From: Bacillota bacterium | GTDB lineage: Bacteria; Bacillota; Sulfobacillia; JABLXB01 | Direction of reading: 5' to 3' | Assembly: GCA_013178305.1 (NCBI GenBank) | Contig: JABLXB010000003.1 | Span: 1 to 64,000, forward strand | Length of the DNA: 64,000 nucleotides | Shown here: one piece after another, positions 6,246-14,949 of the stretch | How positions within the stretch are numbered: the stretch's first letter is position 1 | Layout: each line of letters begins with the position of its first letter | Notes under the pieces: model-generated | The model's database searches: none | What the model saw: only the letters and a program-made list of their open reading frames with translations | What the model was told of the DNA's origin: nothing | Translations under genes and position numbers: made by a program

Positions 6246-8978
6246 TCACGCGCTCGCTGTGCGCCGCCTGAGCGCGGCCTTCAGCAGCTCGCCCAGGGGG
6301 ATAACGGAGGCCGCCGCGAGCACCACCACCGCGAGGTCGCCGGCCGCGAGCGGCACGGCGCCGAAAGCGCGGCGTAGCGGGCTGAATACCGCCAGCCCTT
6401 GCAGGACTAACGAAGCCAGCAGCGCCAGGTTGACGGGCCTGCTGCGGAAAAGTCCCATCCCCAGCAGTGAGCGGCGCGGGGAGCGGCAGTTCTGAGCGTG
6501 GAACATCTGGCTCAGCGCGAGCACCAGGAAGCAAACCGTCCTCGCATAATCGCGACCGCCCCGCGCCAGCGCGAACCAGTACCCGCCCAGCCCCAGCCCG
6601 CCTATGAGGAGACCCTCTGCCAGCAACCGCACGGTCATGCCGGCGGAAAGCAGATTATCTCTCGGGTTGGGCCGCGAGAACCGCAGCACGCCGGCCTCTG
6701 AACGATCCATACCCAGGGCGATCGCCGGACCCGCGTCCGTCACCAGGTTCACCCACAGGATCTGTATGGGGGACAGGGGTGAGCCGAGCCCCGCCAGGAT
6801 GGCGCCCGTCACCGTGACCAATTCCCCGGAATTGCACGAAAGGAGGTAACGTATCGCCTTGACGATGTTGGAGTAGACGATCCGCCCTTCTTCAACGGCG
6901 GCGACGATCGTGGCGAAGTTGTCGTCGGCCAGTATCAGGTCGGAGGCTTCCTTCGCCACGTCGGTTCCTTTCAGGCCCATGGATATCCCGATATCCGCCC
7001 ACTTCAGGGCGGGGGCGTCGTTCACCCCGTCTCCGGTCATCGCCACGACCTCGCCGCCCCGTTTCAGGGCATGTACGATCCGGGACTTGTGCTCGGGCGA
7101 GACCTCGGCGAAGACGCTGCTGCGCTTCACCATCTCTGCGAGCCGGTCGTCGCTGGACCGGTCTATCTCCGCCCCGGAAACAGGCGGCATCCCGCCGGTG
7201 GCTATCCCGACCGAGTGCGCTATTGCCATCGCGGTCGGCGCCTGGTCTCCAGTAATCATGACCGGGCGAACACACGCCGCGCGGCAGTCCTCCACGGCCT
7301 TCCTGGATTCGGGCCTCGGCGGGTCGATCATCCCCCACAGACCCACGAAGGTGAGCCCCTCTTCAATGACCTCGCCGGCCGGTTCGGGCCTGTGGTCGAA
7401 TCGGTGGTAACCCAGCGCGAGCACTCTCAATGCCCGCTGTGCCATGTCCTGTGACGCGGCGGCGATCTGCGATCGTACTTCTGCGGTGAGCGGTACGACA
7501 CCCCCGTCCATCCAGGCGTGCGAGCATCGCTCGAGTACGATCGAGGGCGCGCCCTTCGTCAGCGTGACGTGAGACGCCTGGCCGTCAGCCGGAGCGTACC
7601 GGTGGATCGTGCTCATCATCTTCCTCGCTGAGTCGAACGGGATCTCGTCAACTCTCGGATATACTGGGGCGAGGGACTCGCGCCCCAGCCCCGCCTTCGC
7701 GGCGACGACCACCAGGGCGCCCTCAGTCGGGTCTCCGACGATCTCCCAGCCGCTCTCGCCCTGCTGCAGCTCGGCGTCGCTGGCCAGAACCCCGCCCGCG
7801 AGGAGCGCCTCCAGGGGACCGCGCAGGCCATCAGGCCCGCTGGCGCCGCGTGGCGCGGTCAGCGGCGCAGGGGGCATGGGGATGCCGTCCACGTCCACAG
7901 GGATGACCTCACCCAACGGGTCGTAACCCCCGCCGGTCACAACGTATTTCCTGCCACCTGCGAGGAGTTCGGTTACGCTCATCTCGTTTCGCGTTAGCGT
8001 GCCTGTCTTGTCCGTGCATATGACCGTCACCGAGCCAAGCGTCTCGACCGCGGCGAGCCTCCTCACGATCGCCCGCCTCGCGCTCATCCTCTGGGTCCCG
8101 ATCGCCAGGACGATCGTGACGATCGCCGGGAGACCCTCGGGTATGGCAGCGACGCCGAGACTGACCGCCGCCAGCAGCATTTCGAGGGAGGGTTCTCCCC
8201 GCAGGATGCCGGCCACGAACGTCAGTCCGATGAGTACGACCGCAGCGATGCCGAGGTTCTTGCCCATTTGCTCGAGTTTCCGCTTCAACGGGGGCTCCTC
8301 GTCCGGCGCAGACGATAGCGTAGCCGCGAGTCTACCGACGCGGGTGTCCATCCCCGTGAGGTCGACCCGCCCCTTGCCGCGGCCGTATACCACGGTGGTG
8401 GTGGCGTACAGGGCCGAATCACCTCCGGCGCGAGAGCCGGCGGCCGGCATCTTTTCAACTGGTACCGACTCGCCCGTGAGGATGGATTCGTCGACCCGCA
8501 GGTTGGCCGATTCCAGGAGGATCAGGTCGGCAGGGACGCGGTCGCCGGCCTCGAGCGACACGACGTCTCCGGGTACGAGGTCACGGGCGGGTACTGCCGT
8601 CCACGCCCCGTCTCTCAAGACCCTGGCTACGGGCGCGGCGAGCCGCTTGAGCGCCTGCAACGCTTTCTCGGCGCGGTATTCCTGCAGCACTCCGATCGCC
8701 GCGTTGATGACCACGATCGCGAGGATCGCGGCGAAATCCAGCCACTCCCCGGCTGCGGCCGAGATGATGGCCGCCGCGAGGAGCATTATCACCAGGACCT
8801 GCTTCAACTGCTCTGCGAATCTCAGCAGGATGCCCCTGGACGGCTCCGGCCTGAGCTCGTTCGGGCCGATCTTCTCGAGCAGCTCCTTTGCCTGCGCTTT
8901 CGTGAGGCCCGTGAGGTCTACAAAATCGTCTCCGCCTACGGCGACGACCGAACCTCGCCCCGCGCCCGCGGATAACAT
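6246..8978 (-). CDS. P-type cation-transporting ATPase (P2A Ca/Mn type)
   Basis: The protein of about 910 residues has the full P-type layout: an N-terminal cation-ATPase domain, then TGES in the actuator domain near residue 168. PEGLP in membrane helix 4 near residue 280 is followed by the phosphorylation motif DKTGT near 323 and TGDGVNDAP in the hinge. Later helices carry NSGEL and NLVTDAGPA. PEGLP with N..TD is typical of the Ca2+/Mn2+-pumping P2A branch. The ATPase would export divalent metal from the cytoplasm. A yybP-ykoY riboswitch directly upstream, on the same strand, favours Mn2+ as the physiological trigger. ATG 8978 with GGGGGGTG upstream is my chosen start; a TTG at 9020 lies beside the terminator stem and is less likely. 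Confidence 0.9.
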   Translation of the reverse strand: MLSAGAGRGSVVAVGGDDFVDLTGLTKAQAKELLEKIGPNELRPEPSRGILLRFAEQLKQVLVIMLLAAAIISAAAGEWLDFAAILAIVVINAAIGVLQEYRAEKALQALKRLAAPVARVLRDGAWTAVPARDLVPGDVVSLEAGDRVPADLILLESANLRVDESILTGESVPVEKMPAAGSRAGGDSALYATTTVVYGRGKGRVDLTGMDTRVGRLAATLSSAPDEEPPLKRKLEQMGKNLGIAAVVLIGLTFVAGILRGEPSLEMLLAAVSLGVAAIPEGLPAIVTIVLAIGTQRMSARRAIVRRLAAVETLGSVTVICTDKTGTLTRNEMSVTELLAGGRKYVVTGGGYDPLGEVIPVDVDGIPMPPAPLTAPRGASGPDGLRGPLEALLAGGVLASDAELQQGESGWEIVGDPTEGALVVVAAKAGLGRESLAPVYPRVDEIPFDSARKMMSTIHRYAPADGQASHVTLTKGAPSIVLERCSHAWMDGGVVPLTAEVRSQIAAASQDMAQRALRVLALGYHRFDHRPEPAGEVIEEGLTFVGLWGMIDPPRPESRKAVEDCRAACVRPVMITGDQAPTAMAIAHSVGIATGGMPPVSGAEIDRSSDDRLAEMVKRSSVFAEVSPEHKSRIVHALKRGGEVVAMTGDGVNDAPALKWADIGISMGLKGTDVAKEASDLILADDNFATIVAAVEEGRIVYSNIVKAIRYLLSCNSGELVTVTGAILAGLGSPLSPIQILWVNLVTDAGPAIALGMDRSEAGVLRFSRPNPRDNLLSAGMTVRLLAEGLLIGGLGLGGYWFALARGGRDYARTVCFLVLALSQMFHAQNCRSPRRSLLGMGLFRSRPVNLALLASLVLQGLAVFSPLRRAFGAVPLAAGDLAVVVLAAASVIPLGELLKAALRRRTASA

Positions 8979-9025
8979 CACCGCACCCCCCTGGCCCGCG
9001 CCACGACTATTGTTGACCAATTAAA

Positions 9026-9059
9026 AGGACCTCCATCCACGTCATCCTGGATGAAGGTC
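9026..9059 (-). terminator. expression-platform terminator before the ATPase gene
   Basis: On the minus strand GACCTTCATCCA and TGGATGGAGGTC form a 12-bp stem with one mismatch, followed by CTTTTAATT. Its 5' arm overlaps the 3' end of the aptamer, as in metal-responsive antitermination. Confidence 0.75.
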
Positions 9060-9150
9060 TCACTCTCGACTTACAATCACCCGGGTGGGGGTCCACCGTG
9101 CTGACGGGCGACAGGGCCACGGCGAACCGCGGCGAGTTACTCCCCTTCAC
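9048..9150 (-). promoter_or_regulatory. yybP-ykoY (Mn2+-sensing) riboswitch
   Basis: On the minus strand the element opens with AAGGGGAGTAAC (around 9147-9136). It continues with GTCGCCCGTCAGCACGG and closes with GTGAGACCTTC. The AAGGGGAGUA start, the CAGCACG segment and the terminal GAGACC are the conserved boxes of the yybP-ykoY family, known to bind Mn2+ and to control Mn exporters and P-type ATPases. The downstream gene is such an ATPase and a terminator overlaps the 3' end. Confidence 0.8.
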
Positions 9151-9191
9151 TTATCCGGTTGGCGCGCCGGTTTGCCGGCCGCTTGCAACAG

Positions 9192-9221
9192 ATAGTACCA
9201 CGCGATGCGGGGGCCGGTCAA
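9192..9221 (-). promoter_or_regulatory. sigma-A-like promoter for riboswitch and ATPase
   Basis: On the minus strand TTGACC (9221-9216) and TACTAT (9197-9192) are 18 bp apart and lie about 45 bases upstream of the aptamer. Confidence 0.6.
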
Positions 9222-9303
9222 TTGGCATGTCTGGAATCCTGGGGACTCTAATAGAGGGATCCGTTCACCCCTCGCCAAAGGGGATTGCAGGGGGGAAAAC
9301 AAC

Positions 9304-10224
9304 TTGATCAAGACGGTCAACCTGTCGAAGCGTTTCGGCACGAAAGTCGCCGTGGACGACCTCAACCTGGAGGTCGGCGAGGGAGAAGTGCTCGGGATCC
9401 TTGGGCCGAACGGCGCCGGCAAGACGACGACAATCCGCATGCTGGCGGCTCTGATAGCGCCTTCCAAGGGTGAGGCGTACGTCGCGGGATACAGGACTGG
9501 GGTCGACGACCGGCGGATCAGGTCGGTTACCGGGATCCTCACCGAGACGCCCGGTTTCTACGACAGGCTCAGCGCCTGGAGGAACCTCGAGTTCTATGCC
9601 CAGATGTACGAGATGCCCGCGCCGGCCAGGCGGGAGCGCATAGGCCGGCTACTCGAGATGATGGGTCTCAAGGAAAGCGCGTCATCCCCGGTCGGGACGT
9701 TCTCAAAGGGGATGAAGCAGAAGCTCGCCATCGCGAGGGCGCTACTGCACGAACCGAGGGTCGTCCTGCTCGACGAACCCACGTCCGGGCTGGACCCGGA
9801 ATCGGCGAGAACGGTGCGCGAGATGATCCGCGACATGAGGGCCGCGGGGAAGACCATGCTCGTGTGCACGCACAACCTGGAGGAGGCCGAGAGGCTCAGC
9901 GACAGGTTAGCCATCGTCAGGCAGCGCCTGATACGCTTCGACACCGCCGAGAATCTCCGGCGCGAGCTGTTCGGAAGGCGTGTGGTGATGAGGCTCGACT
10001 CCCGCGCGACTGACGTCGAGGACGTGGTGCGCCGCCTGCCCCACGTGCGGGGTGTGTCGGCTTCGAACCGGACGCTCACCCTCGACGTGGCGGACCCCGA
10101 GCGTCACAACCCCGACGTCATCAAAGCGGTCGTTGAGGCGGGCGGGCGCATACAGTTCGTCGACGAGGAGCGCTTCACCCTTGAAGACGTGTACTTGAGG
10201 CTGATTGGGGGGGACGAGCGGTGA
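9304..10224 (+). CDS. ABC transporter ATP-binding protein (DrrA/NatA-like)
   Basis: About 306 residues. Walker A GPNGAGKTT is near residue 36, the signature reads FSKGMKQKLAIARAL (the SGG-type signature is FSKGM here), Walker B is VVLLDEPTSGLDP and the H-loop is CTHNLEEAE. A C-terminal DUF4162-like region follows, as in DrrA/NatA exporters. It energises the permease encoded next, with which it overlaps by four bases. The start is TTG 9304 with a GGGGGG ribosome site; a longer frame from 9205 adds residues outside the family. Substrate is unknown; such pairs export Na+, drugs or lipids. Confidence 0.9.
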   Translation: MIKTVNLSKRFGTKVAVDDLNLEVGEGEVLGILGPNGAGKTTTIRMLAALIAPSKGEAYVAGYRTGVDDRRIRSVTGILTETPGFYDRLSAWRNLEFYAQMYEMPAPARRERIGRLLEMMGLKESASSPVGTFSKGMKQKLAIARALLHEPRVVLLDEPTSGLDPESARTVREMIRDMRAAGKTMLVCTHNLEEAERLSDRLAIVRQRLIRFDTAENLRRELFGRRVVMRLDSRATDVEDVVRRLPHVRGVSASNRTLTLDVADPERHNPDVIKAVVEAGGRIQFVDEERFTLEDVYLRLIGGDER

Positions 10225-10940
10225 GGATCGCGGCCATTATCAGGAAGGAATGGGAAGAGGCCTTGCGAAACTGGCTCGTCCTGTCGTCGATAGTCATCCC
10301 GCCGGTACTGTTCATCGGCATTCAGCTGATGGCGTTCCGTGAGGCGCTGTCGAAGACCGCGGACCCGCGCATGCAGCAGGCGCTGGTGTCGCAGATGATG
10401 ACGATGTACCTGTTCATCCCGCTCATCGCGCCGACGTCGATACTGGCGTACAGCGTGGTCGGGGAGAAGACCAACCGCAGCCTGGAACCGCTGCTGGCGA
10501 CCCCCATCACCGACTCCGAGTTCATGCTCGGCAAGGCGCTGGCGGGGATCATCCCCGGCCTGGCGAGCACCTGGGGGGCTTACGGCCTGTTCCTGGTTGC
10601 GGCCTGGCTCGTGATAGGCCCATGGATAATGCCCGTGGTCGCCTCGCCGACCTGGCTGCTGATCATCCTTGTGATGGGGTCCATCCTGTCTTTCGACGCC
10701 GCCATGCTCGAGCTCATCGTTTCCTCCCGTGTCAACGACCCCAGGGCAGCGCAACAACTGGGCGCTATGCTGGTGATACCCGTCGTCATCCTCTCCATCG
10801 GACTGGGGTTGGGGAAGGTGCTGATCGGTCCGGTTACCGTCCTCGCGGCGTGCGCCGTGCTGCTGGTGGTGGGTTGCTTCATGTTCCGCGCCGCCGTATC
10901 GTTGTTCCAGCGCGAGACGATTTTGACCCGCTGGAAGTAA
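10221..10940 (+). CDS. ABC-2 type permease
   Basis: A 239-residue membrane protein with about six hydrophobic segments and a cytoplasmic N-terminus (IIRKEWEEALRNW), typical of ABC-2 permeases. The motif GEKTNRSLEPLLATPITDSEFMLGK is cut into the usual coupling-helix region, where a conserved E (GEKE/T..LE.LL.TP) contacts the ATPase. The GTG start overlaps the stop of the ATPase gene. It is shorter than NatB (~390 residues) because the large extracellular domain is absent. It probably acts as a dimer with two ATPase subunits. Confidence 0.85.
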   Translation: MRIAAIIRKEWEEALRNWLVLSSIVIPPVLFIGIQLMAFREALSKTADPRMQQALVSQMMTMYLFIPLIAPTSILAYSVVGEKTNRSLEPLLATPITDSEFMLGKALAGIIPGLASTWGAYGLFLVAAWLVIGPWIMPVVASPTWLLIILVMGSILSFDAAMLELIVSSRVNDPRAAQQLGAMLVIPVVILSIGLGLGKVLIGPVTVLAACAVLLVVGCFMFRAAVSLFQRETILTRWK

Positions 10941-10964
10941 TCACGGCAGGAGAATCGAGGAGCG

Positions 10965-12524
10965 GTGTTCAAGTCATCCCCCGATCTCAGGAAGGGGGCT
11001 ACCGGCATAGGCGTTTACGCAGTCATCATGGCCGGCGGGTCGGGTGAGCGGTTCTGGCCGCTGAGCAGGACGGATAGGCCCAAGCAGTTCCTCAACTTCT
11101 TCGGTGAAGCGACCCTTCTCCAGGAAGCGGTGCGCCGCGCGAGACTCATCACTCCTCCGGGCAACGTCTTCATCGTCACGGGCCGGGCGCACTTCGCGCT
11201 CGTGCGCCAGCAGGTCCCCGGCGTGCCCCAGGGAAACGTGATCTGCGAGCCGGTGGGAAGGGACACGGCGCCCTGTATCGCCATCGCCGCCGCCCGCATA
11301 CGGGCCGTCGATCCGGATGGCGTCATGGTCGTGTTACCGTCCGATCACTTCATCAGGGATGATGACGGGTTCACCGGGACGATCCGGGCCGCCATTCAGA
11401 CGGCCAAAGATACGGGTGGCCTGGTCACGATAGGCATCAGGCCCACAAGGCCGGAAACGGGGTACGGTTACATCCAGTTGAGCGAGGCTGCGGGTGAGGC
11501 TGCACGTGAGCCGGCTGCCGGGGCGGGCGGTGGCGCGAGCGCCGCGGCGCACCCCATCCGGGTCGAGCGATTCGTCGAGAAGCCGTTGCTCGAGCGAGCG
11601 CGGGAATACCTTGCGTCCGGCCGGTATCTGTGGAACAGCGGCATGTTCGTCTGGACGGTCGGGGCGATACGCGGGGCGATTGAAGAATGCATCCCCGAGA
11701 TCGCCGCAGGAATCAGGCCGGTTGAGGAAGCGATCGGCGGGGGAGACGGGGACGTGGAGGCTGCCATGGCGTCCTGCTTCCCCTCGCTCAGGAAGGTCTC
11801 GATCGATTATGGTGTCATGGAGCGCGCCACCAACGTCTGGGTCGTGCCCGCGTCATTTGAATGGGACGACGTCGGGAGCTGGACTGCCCTCGAGAGGGTG
11901 TTGTCCCTCGACGACGCCGGCAACCAGGTGACGGGTAACGCCCTGCCGGTTTCGACCACGAACTCGATCATCGGGTCCCACGCTACGGGCAGGCTGGTGG
12001 CGACGTTCGGCCTCGATGGTGCGGTAGTCGTGGACACGCCTGACGCGGTGCTGGTGACCACAAAGGACCGCGCGGCCGACCTGAAGGAGTTATTGGCCGA
12101 GATGCAGGCGCGGGGCCTCGGGAGGTACCAGTCGTCCTCGCCGGAAGGGGCGGGGAAGGTGGCGTTGAGCGACGTGTGCGATGCGCTCTCGGGATGCTGC
12201 CGGTTCGTGGAGAAGCCGTGGGGCAGGGAGATATGGTGGAGCGTCACCGGCCAGTTCGCGGGGAAGATCCTCCAGGTGAAGGCGGGACACTCGCTCAGCC
12301 TGCAGTACCACAGGAAGAAGCACGAGACGATGCTGTTCGTCGAGGGCGAGGCGCGAATGGAGATAGACGGCCGCCAGCTGGACGTCAAGCCGCCCCGCAT
12401 AGTAGACCTGCCGCCGGGAGTGGTTCACAGGGTTACAGCCGTTACGAACGTCACTTTCCTGGAGGTCTCCACTGCCGACCTGGATGACATAGTCAGGCTG
12501 GAGGATAGCTACGGCCGGCCGTGA
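10965..12524 (+). CDS. manC: mannose-1-phosphate guanylyltransferase / mannose-6-phosphate isomerase
   Basis: This 519-residue bifunctional-type enzyme has an N-terminal nucleotidyltransferase domain (signature MAGGSGERFWPLSR from residue 25, then RPKQF, VEKP and WNSGMF). Its C-terminal cupin domain carries EKPWG near residue 410 and QYHRKKHE, the type II phosphomannose isomerase metal site. It would convert fructose-6-phosphate to mannose-6-phosphate and mannose-1-phosphate plus GTP to GDP-mannose. A small Ala/Gly-rich insertion (EPAAGAGGGASAAA) lies near residue 185. The GTG start has GAGGAG only a few bases upstream; no better start precedes the catalytic motif. It is convergent with the glycosyltransferase gene and probably supplies its sugar donor. 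Confidence 0.88.
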   Translation: MFKSSPDLRKGATGIGVYAVIMAGGSGERFWPLSRTDRPKQFLNFFGEATLLQEAVRRARLITPPGNVFIVTGRAHFALVRQQVPGVPQGNVICEPVGRDTAPCIAIAAARIRAVDPDGVMVVLPSDHFIRDDDGFTGTIRAAIQTAKDTGGLVTIGIRPTRPETGYGYIQLSEAAGEAAREPAAGAGGGASAAAHPIRVERFVEKPLLERAREYLASGRYLWNSGMFVWTVGAIRGAIEECIPEIAAGIRPVEEAIGGGDGDVEAAMASCFPSLRKVSIDYGVMERATNVWVVPASFEWDDVGSWTALERVLSLDDAGNQVTGNALPVSTTNSIIGSHATGRLVATFGLDGAVVVDTPDAVLVTTKDRAADLKELLAEMQARGLGRYQSSSPEGAGKVALSDVCDALSGCCRFVEKPWGREIWWSVTGQFAGKILQVKAGHSLSLQYHRKKHETMLFVEGEARMEIDGRQLDVKPPRIVDLPPGVVHRVTAVTNVTFLEVSTADLDDIVRLEDSYGRP

Positions 12525-12579
12525 AGTCCGGGCTGCAGACACCGGCCGCGCAGACACCACGCTATGCAAGGCAGCTGCG

Positions 12580-14889
12580 TTAGTTCGCGGCTGCCTCCCT
12601 GTCTGCCTCGGGTGTCGCGGCCTGGCGTATCAGCTTCTGATGCTGCACCTGGTGCATGCGGTGGAGCGCCATGAGCCAGCTCACGGTTGACTCCGCCCCC
12701 TCGTTGCCATTCACCCCGGAGGGGTGCAGCCCGTCGTGGCAGCCGCCGCTGGCGAAATCGTACAGCACCTCACGCACGTCGTTCCGCCCCATGAACCAGT
12801 CGAAGCACCTCTGCATGTTCTCGAGCCACCGCTCGTCGTCGGTGGCGAAGTACGCCTCGTAACATGCGTCGACCAGGGCGGAAACCTCTATGGGCTGCTG
12901 GTCGAAGCGCGCTCTCTCCTTGCCCTTCTGGTACCAGCCGGCGGTCCCGACCGGCGACAGGTGGCCGTCGTTCGGGTCGCTCTGCAGCTCGAGCAGCCAC
13001 TCGAGGGATGTGAGGCCCGCCTGAAGCAGTGCCTGATCGGCGAACCGGTTGCCCGCCACGATCAGCGCCTGCGAGAGGCGCGCGTTATCGTAAGCCACAA
13101 TATCCTCGAACCAGTGCCACCCCGCCGTGGTGTTCGCCTGAAGCATCTCGTGCAGGCGGCGGGCGTGGCTGTACGCAACCTCCCTCGCGTCTCGGTCGCC
13201 CCCGAACCTCTTCAGGTACTCGAGGCAGCCCAGGACGAGGTGCGCGCACGCCCGTGGTGAGGTCATGGTGGAGCAGCGCCCGAGGATCCTGTTGAACAGC
13301 CGCGTGCTGAGGCCCAGTATGGAGTCGTTCGGCGCCAGCGCGACGCAGTGTCCGAGCGCCCAGGCCGTCCTACCGTGGCAGTCCTCGGAGCCGGCCTCCT
13401 CCAGCCACCTGCGCTCGTACGACATGAAATTCCTCACGCTACCCGTGTGCCAGTCGATGGCATGGTTAACGAAAGCGAGGTACACCTGCATCAGCGCCAG
13501 GACGCTCTCCTCGTTGAGGAGGTGCCAGTTCATGATCGTGGCTATCAGCGCCCTGGCGTTGTCGTCCGTGCAGTACCCGTGGATCCTGTCGGGCGTCGTG
13601 AAGAACGCGTGCTGCAGTAACCCCACGTCATCCGTGAGCGTCTTGAGGTGATTGAGGTTGATGTCGAGTAACGGCGACGGGCCCGATGCCGTTACCCACG
13701 TCACGTCGGACGCCATGGCGGCGTACTCGGCGACGGCATTCTGGAACACAGCGAGGTACCTCGCCGCTACTTGCGGCCATATCATCTGTCGCCCATACTG
13801 GTACGCCTGCTTCCGGATGCGGTCGCGGAGGTTCTGGTTACCGAGGAGCATCACGAGCTTCTCCGCCAGGGCGTCGGAGTTCCTGAACGGGACCAGCATC
13901 CCGCGACCCTCGGACAGGAGTTCCTCGGCGTGCCAGTATGGGGTGGAGACTATTGCCTTGCCGCACGCCATGGCGTAGGAGAGCGTTCCTGAAGTGATCT
14001 GCTCCTTTGACAGGTACGGGGTCACGTACACGTCGGATGCCACCAGGAACTTGACCAGCTGCTCGTTCGTGACGAACCTGTCGTGGAACGAAACGTTGCC
14101 CTCGAGGCCTTTCTCCCTCACGAGCTGTTCGAGGCTGAGGCGGTATACGTCGCCGAACCGCCGCCGTACCTCGGGATGAGTGACGCCCAGGACTATGTAC
14201 ATGACGTCCGGGAACTGCCGCACTACGGTGGATACCGAGCGAATGGCGTATTCGATACCCTTGTTGGGGCTGAGCAGCCCGAAGGTGAACACGAGCGGCC
14301 TTCCTTCCGCGCCGCATTCGTCCTTGAAGTACGCCGGGTCGAGGAACGGCACGTCCGGGGCGCCGTGGTGGATCATGACGATCTTCCGCCGCGGGACGTC
14401 GAACACGCGCGCCAGCATTTCGACCGCCCGCTCTGCCTGAACGACGACGAACGTGGATAGCGCGCATATCGTCTTCAGGGTCTCCCTCTGGCCGGGACTC
14501 GGCTTCTCCAGCACGTTGTGAAGGGTCGTCACGATCGGCTTCTTGAGAGCGCTCAGGAGGTGGATTACGTGGTTGCCGTCCTCACCGCCGAATATGCCGT
14601 ATTCGTGCTGGAGCAACACCACGTCGATGGGCGAGAGGTTGATGAGGTCCGCCGCCTCGCGGTAGTCGGCCCGCTTCTGTTCGTGGATCGTGAGGTGTAC
14701 CTCCGGCGGGTAGTCGTACTTGTAGTGCGAGCTGTCGATGGCCACCACCTGCAGGTTGGTGTGGGCGGCGCCGTGCTGTTCGTAAACCTCCTGCAATCCG
14801 AGCCGCAGGTCTCGCGTGAACGTCGCGATCCCGCACTGGCGCGGAGGATAGGTTGAAACGAACGCGACCCGGATTTGTGTGCTCATCAT
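12580..14889 (-). CDS. GT4 glycosyltransferase with C-terminal alpha/alpha-barrel-like domain
   Basis: About 769 residues in two parts. Residues 1-400 are a GT-B fold glycosyltransferase of family GT4: the N-terminal Rossmann domain opens with STYPPRQCGIATFT, then LQHEYGIFGG. The donor-binding C-terminal domain has FGLLSPNKGIEYAI and the E-x7-E region after PYLSKEQITSGTLSYAMACG. Residues 420-750 are helical, with repeated Trp/His-rich segments (GYCTDDNARAL, GRTAWALGHC, GWHWFED, DGHLSPVGTAGWYQKG), like an (alpha/alpha)6 glycosidase or phosphorylase-type toroid. This hybrid commonly sits next to GH130 phosphorylases, as here. The start is ATG 14889 with CGGAG upstream. A role in mannoside synthesis or turnover is inferred. 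Confidence 0.8.
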   Translation of the reverse strand: MMSTQIRVAFVSTYPPRQCGIATFTRDLRLGLQEVYEQHGAAHTNLQVVAIDSSHYKYDYPPEVHLTIHEQKRADYREAADLINLSPIDVVLLQHEYGIFGGEDGNHVIHLLSALKKPIVTTLHNVLEKPSPGQRETLKTICALSTFVVVQAERAVEMLARVFDVPRRKIVMIHHGAPDVPFLDPAYFKDECGAEGRPLVFTFGLLSPNKGIEYAIRSVSTVVRQFPDVMYIVLGVTHPEVRRRFGDVYRLSLEQLVREKGLEGNVSFHDRFVTNEQLVKFLVASDVYVTPYLSKEQITSGTLSYAMACGKAIVSTPYWHAEELLSEGRGMLVPFRNSDALAEKLVMLLGNQNLRDRIRKQAYQYGRQMIWPQVAARYLAVFQNAVAEYAAMASDVTWVTASGPSPLLDINLNHLKTLTDDVGLLQHAFFTTPDRIHGYCTDDNARALIATIMNWHLLNEESVLALMQVYLAFVNHAIDWHTGSVRNFMSYERRWLEEAGSEDCHGRTAWALGHCVALAPNDSILGLSTRLFNRILGRCSTMTSPRACAHLVLGCLEYLKRFGGDRDAREVAYSHARRLHEMLQANTTAGWHWFEDIVAYDNARLSQALIVAGNRFADQALLQAGLTSLEWLLELQSDPNDGHLSPVGTAGWYQKGKERARFDQQPIEVSALVDACYEAYFATDDERWLENMQRCFDWFMGRNDVREVLYDFASGGCHDGLHPSGVNGNEGAESTVSWLMALHRMHQVQHQKLIRQAATPEADREAAAN

Positions 14890-14949
14890 CCCCACGCTCC
14901 GGATTATGGATTTGTACGCCCGCCGCGGTAGCGCGTTACGCCCGCCGCG

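Noticed and set aside
7999-9024. 341-residue plus-strand frame opposite the P-type ATPase
   Set aside because: Ser/Thr/Arg-rich composition with no motif; the ATPase frame is complete on the other strand.
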